Part shown: piece after piece, positions 61,788 to 64,000 of the stretch | Layout: every line of letters starts with the position of its first letter | Position numbering within the stretch: the first letter of the stretch is position 1 | Source of the DNA: Rhizobium sophorae | GTDB lineage: Bacteria; Pseudomonadota; Alphaproteobacteria; Rhizobiales; Rhizobiaceae | Direction: 5' to 3' | Length of the DNA stretch: 64,000 nucleotides | NCBI RefSeq assembly: GCF_013087515.1 | Contig: NZ_JABFCN010000066.1 | Location: 62,001 to 126,000 of the forward strand | Notes under the pieces: generated by a model | The model's database searches: none | Told to the model about the DNA's origin: nothing | Seen by the model: only the letters and a program-made list of their open reading frames with translations | Made by a program: the position numbers and the translations under genes

Positions 61788-63110
61788 TCACTTGGCGACG
61801 ACGGCCTTGTCCGGGTTCGGCGGGAAGGCCGGATCGGTCTTCTTGCCGCGCAGAAGGTCGAGCGCGTAGTTCAGCTGAACGTCGTCCTTCGGGTCCGGCG
61901 GGACGTAGGCAACGGAGCCCGAACCTTCGTCCGTCTCGCTCTGGCCCTTGATGTGGCCGCGCAGGCTAGATTCGCCTTCGGTCACCATCTTGCCCTGCAG
62001 TTCCTCCGGCAGCGGCTCCTCGACCTTGATGTCGGGAGTGATGCCGGTGCCCTGGATCGAGCGGCCCGACGGCGTGTAATAGAGCGCCGTGGTCAGGCGC
62101 AGCGCGCCGTTTTCGCCGAGAGGAATGATCGTCTGGACGGAGCCCTTGCCGAAGGAGCGCGTGCCGAGAACGGTGGCGCGGCGCAGATCCTGAAGAGCGC
62201 CGGCGACGATTTCCGATGCGGAAGCCGAGCCGCCGTTGATCAGCACGATCACCGGCTTGCCATCCGTCAGGTCGCCCGGGCCGGCATTGAAGCGGCGGGT
62301 TTCATCCGGATTGCGGCCGCGGGTCGAAACGACTTCACCACGCTGCAGCAGGGCATCGGAGACGTTGATCGCCTGGTCGAGCAGACCGCCCGGATTGAGG
62401 CGCAGATCGAGAACATAACCCTTCAGCTTGTCGGCCGGAACGGTGTCCTTGATCTTCTTGATCGCCTTTTCCATGTCAGGATAAGTCTTCTCGGTGAAGG
62501 AGATGATGCGGAGATAACCGACATCGTCCTCGACACGCGACTTGACCGCCTGGACGGCGACGACGTCACGAACGATCGTCAGTTCGATCGGCTTATCGGC
62601 ACCCTTGCGGATCAGCGTCAGCTTGATCGGCGTGTTGACGGCGCCGCGCATCTTCTCGACGGCGTCTTCCAGCTTCAGGCCGCGCACGGACTGGCCGTCG
62701 ATCTCGGAGATGTAGTCGCCGGCGAGAACGCCGGCCTTGGCGGCGGGCGTATCGTCGATCGGGGTAATGACCTTGACGAGTTCGTCTTCCATCGTGACTT
62801 CGATGCCGAGGCCGCCGAACTCACCCTTGGTCTGGGTGCGCATGTCCTCGGCGTCCTTCGCATTCATGTAGCTCGAATGCGGATCGAGCGACGACAGCAT
62901 GCCGTTGATGGCGTTCTCGATCAGCTTGTCTTCCGCAGGCGGCGTCACATATTGCGCACGCACACGCTCGAAGACATCTCCGAAAACCGAAAGTTCCTTG
63001 TAGGTCGAGGATCCGGCCGCTTCTGCCGGCACACCTGCCGAATAAATGACGCTCATTGCGGTCGCACCCATCAATGCGCCGACCAGAACAAGAGAAGCCC
63101 TACGAATCAT
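61788..63110 (-). CDS. ctpA: Carboxyl-terminal processing protease CtpA (S41)
   Basis: CtpA cuts the C-terminal ends of periplasmic proteins. The 440-residue precursor has a signal peptide from MIRRASLVLVGALMGATA, a PDZ domain (GLGIEVTMEDELVKVITP to LKLEDAVEKMRG, about 100-185) and the S41 catalytic domain with the serine in GGSASASEIVAGAL and the lysine in GTRSFGKGSVQ. ATG 63110 is the signal-peptide start; a longer frame to 63185 is not needed. It overlaps the EnvC-like gene by 11 bases, so the two are co-transcribed. Confidence 0.95.
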   Translation of the reverse strand: MIRRASLVLVGALMGATAMSVIYSAGVPAEAAGSSTYKELSVFGDVFERVRAQYVTPPAEDKLIENAINGMLSSLDPHSSYMNAKDAEDMRTQTKGEFGGLGIEVTMEDELVKVITPIDDTPAAKAGVLAGDYISEIDGQSVRGLKLEDAVEKMRGAVNTPIKLTLIRKGADKPIELTIVRDVVAVQAVKSRVEDDVGYLRIISFTEKTYPDMEKAIKKIKDTVPADKLKGYVLDLRLNPGGLLDQAINVSDALLQRGEVVSTRGRNPDETRRFNAGPGDLTDGKPVIVLINGGSASASEIVAGALQDLRRATVLGTRSFGKGSVQTIIPLGENGALRLTTALYYTPSGRSIQGTGITPDIKVEEPLPEELQGKMVTEGESSLRGHIKGQSETDEGSGSVAYVPPDPKDDVQLNYALDLLRGKKTDPAFPPNPDKAVVAK

Positions 63111-64000
63111 TGCGTGCCTTTCCAGTGTCTTTGGCGGTCCACCACGGCCGGGAATCGACCGGTTTACCGTCCTTTCGAAATTCAATGTAAAGCGTTGGCC
63201 GGTTCGTTTCCAGCGCCAATGCAGTTGCGCTTGCCACTCTTTTCGCGCCCATCACGGCAAGTGGCTCGCCGGAGAAAACGAACTTTCCCTGGCGGGTATT
63301 GATCGTATCCATTCCCGAGAGAACCAAGTGGTATCCATCGCCCGCGTCGAGAATGATCATCTGGCCGTAACTGCGGAATGCGCCGGCGAAAACCACCAGA
63401 CCATCCGCAGGCGCCGTCACCACTGTCTCTGGATTTGTGGCGACCGTCATTCCCATGGCCTCGTGCCCGGTGCCGTCGGCATCGCCGAACTGGCGCAGGA
63501 TATCGCCCGCAACGGGCACCTCCAATTTCGCCTTCAATTCTCCGAAGGGATATGCGGGCGCAATGCGGTTTTTATCGGGCACGCCGCTGTCGGCAAGCGC
63601 CTTGGCCTGGGCGCGCTGCTCGTCGGTCATAAGCTTGCGGTTCTCCTCGGCCTGACGGGCGGCAGCGGCGGCATCCCGCACCGAAGCGATCTCGGATTCC
63701 ATCGAGGCGACGAGGCCTTCAAGGCTCGTCGCCTTGCCCGCCAGCTCCTCGGAACGTTTTCTTTCGGCCTGGAGTTCAGCAGCATTGTTGCGGCTGAGCT
63801 TGTCGTTTTCGGCAAGCAGCAGGTCCATGCGCCGCTCTTCCTCGATGCCATTGGTCATCGTCGCGGTCAGCGAGGCCTTCTCGGCAGCACTTGCAGTCTG
63901 CAATGCCGCGAGGCTTGCAAGGTCTGCGGCAAGCTTGTCGGTCTCCTTGCGGATTCCGGGTACGACGGCGCCGAGCAGAATGGCGCTGCGCACGGAGGCA
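63100..64000 (-). CDS. EnvC/M23-type murein hydrolase activator, 5' part cut by window edge
   Basis: This is the C-terminal 300 residues of an EnvC-like protein. A long coiled coil (about 230 bases to 700 bases from the right edge, rich in KASLTATM and NDKLSRNNAAELQAERKRSE) is followed by a LytM/M23 domain (GDILRQFGDADGTGHEAMG, PADGLVVFAGAFRSYGQMII, LYIEFRKDGKPVDSRPWW). Active M23 peptidases have H-x3-D and HxH motifs; here the second reads HLVLSGM and the first is absent, so it is probably an activator rather than a peptidase. The start lies outside the window. It precedes ctpA with an 11-base overlap. Confidence 0.87.
   Translation of the reverse strand, partial: ASVRSAILLGAVVPGIRKETDKLAADLASLAALQTASAAEKASLTATMTNGIEEERRMDLLLAENDKLSRNNAAELQAERKRSEELAGKATSLEGLVASMESEIASVRDAAAAARQAEENRKLMTDEQRAQAKALADSGVPDKNRIAPAYPFGELKAKLEVPVAGDILRQFGDADGTGHEAMGMTVATNPETVVTAPADGLVVFAGAFRSYGQMIILDAGDGYHLVLSGMDTINTRQGKFVFSGEPLAVMGAKRVASATALALETNRPTLYIEFRKDGKPVDSRPWWTAKDTGKARNDS

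Noticed and set aside
61953..63302. 449-residue antisense frame over ctpA
   Set aside because: Mirror frame of a certain protease gene.
1..64000. tRNA, rRNA, CRISPR, insertion sequence or prophage
   Set aside because: Intergenic gaps are short and none shows tRNA-like arms or tandem repeats; no transposase, integrase or Cas-like protein is encoded.

Overview
This window is chromosomal DNA of a Rhizobium of the leguminosarum/etli type. The evidence is the high GC content, the alphaproteobacterial gene families (TrcR/DUF1013, SDHAF4-like DUF1674, GDH of the 180-kDa class, ImuA-ImuB-DnaE2, rhizobial flagellin) and the block oriC-hemE-hemJ-rho-mnmE-mnmG-rsmG-parA-parB-holA-lptE-leuS. That block marks the origin-proximal region in rhizobia and Caulobacter relatives. 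There is no rRNA, tRNA, CRISPR array, insertion sequence or prophage; it is almost entirely core genome. The assignment comes from reading the translations; no database search was run.

Layout. 1-687: end of a PPDK/PEP-synthase regulatory protein, then about 400 bp without a gene that looks like oriC (DnaA boxes, AT-rich tract, GANTC sites). 688-9465: haem synthesis (hemE, hemJ), rho, the tRNA/rRNA modification genes mnmE, mnmG and rsmG, and the parAB partition genes, all reading away from oriC, with three parS sites among them. 9549-13741: leftward leuS-lptE-holA. 13943-20650: YggS-type PLP protein, propionyl-CoA synthetase-like gene, a lone flagellin, the cell-cycle regulator trcR and acetyl-CoA synthetase. 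20877-28690: SDHAF4-like factor, htpX, rsmB, heparinase-like protein, purH, UMF1-family transporter. 28718-37937: NAD-glutamate dehydrogenase, pyridoxal kinase, carbonic anhydrase, diguanylate cyclase, lytic transglycosylase. 38213-46118: asd, a Pho-box-preceded alkaline phosphatase, a Zrg-like ABC cluster with a broken permease, and an MHS transporter with a large extracytoplasmic insert. 46271-52782: PAP2 phosphatase, leuB, dehydratase, leuD, a VOC protein, a small membrane protein, a CitE-like lyase with a DUF1737 partner, and a minimal metallopeptidase. 52909-58805: the SOS mutagenesis operon imuA-imuB-dnaE2 behind a LexA box. 59015-64000: bfd-bfr iron storage, rppH, a divergent polysaccharide deacetylase, ctpA and the end of an EnvC-like gene.

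How it works together. The left end couples replication start (oriC), segregation (parABS) and cell-cycle control (GANTC sites, and trcR further right). Most of the rest is housekeeping. The points most worth a second look are: the parS inverted pair built onto the mnmE stop codon; a rho terminator hairpin that swallows the longest-ORF start of mnmE; the in-frame TAG inside a histidine-rich FtsX-like permease of a probable metal ABC system; the roughly 185-residue insert in the MHS transporter; and the long imuA/imuB overlap.
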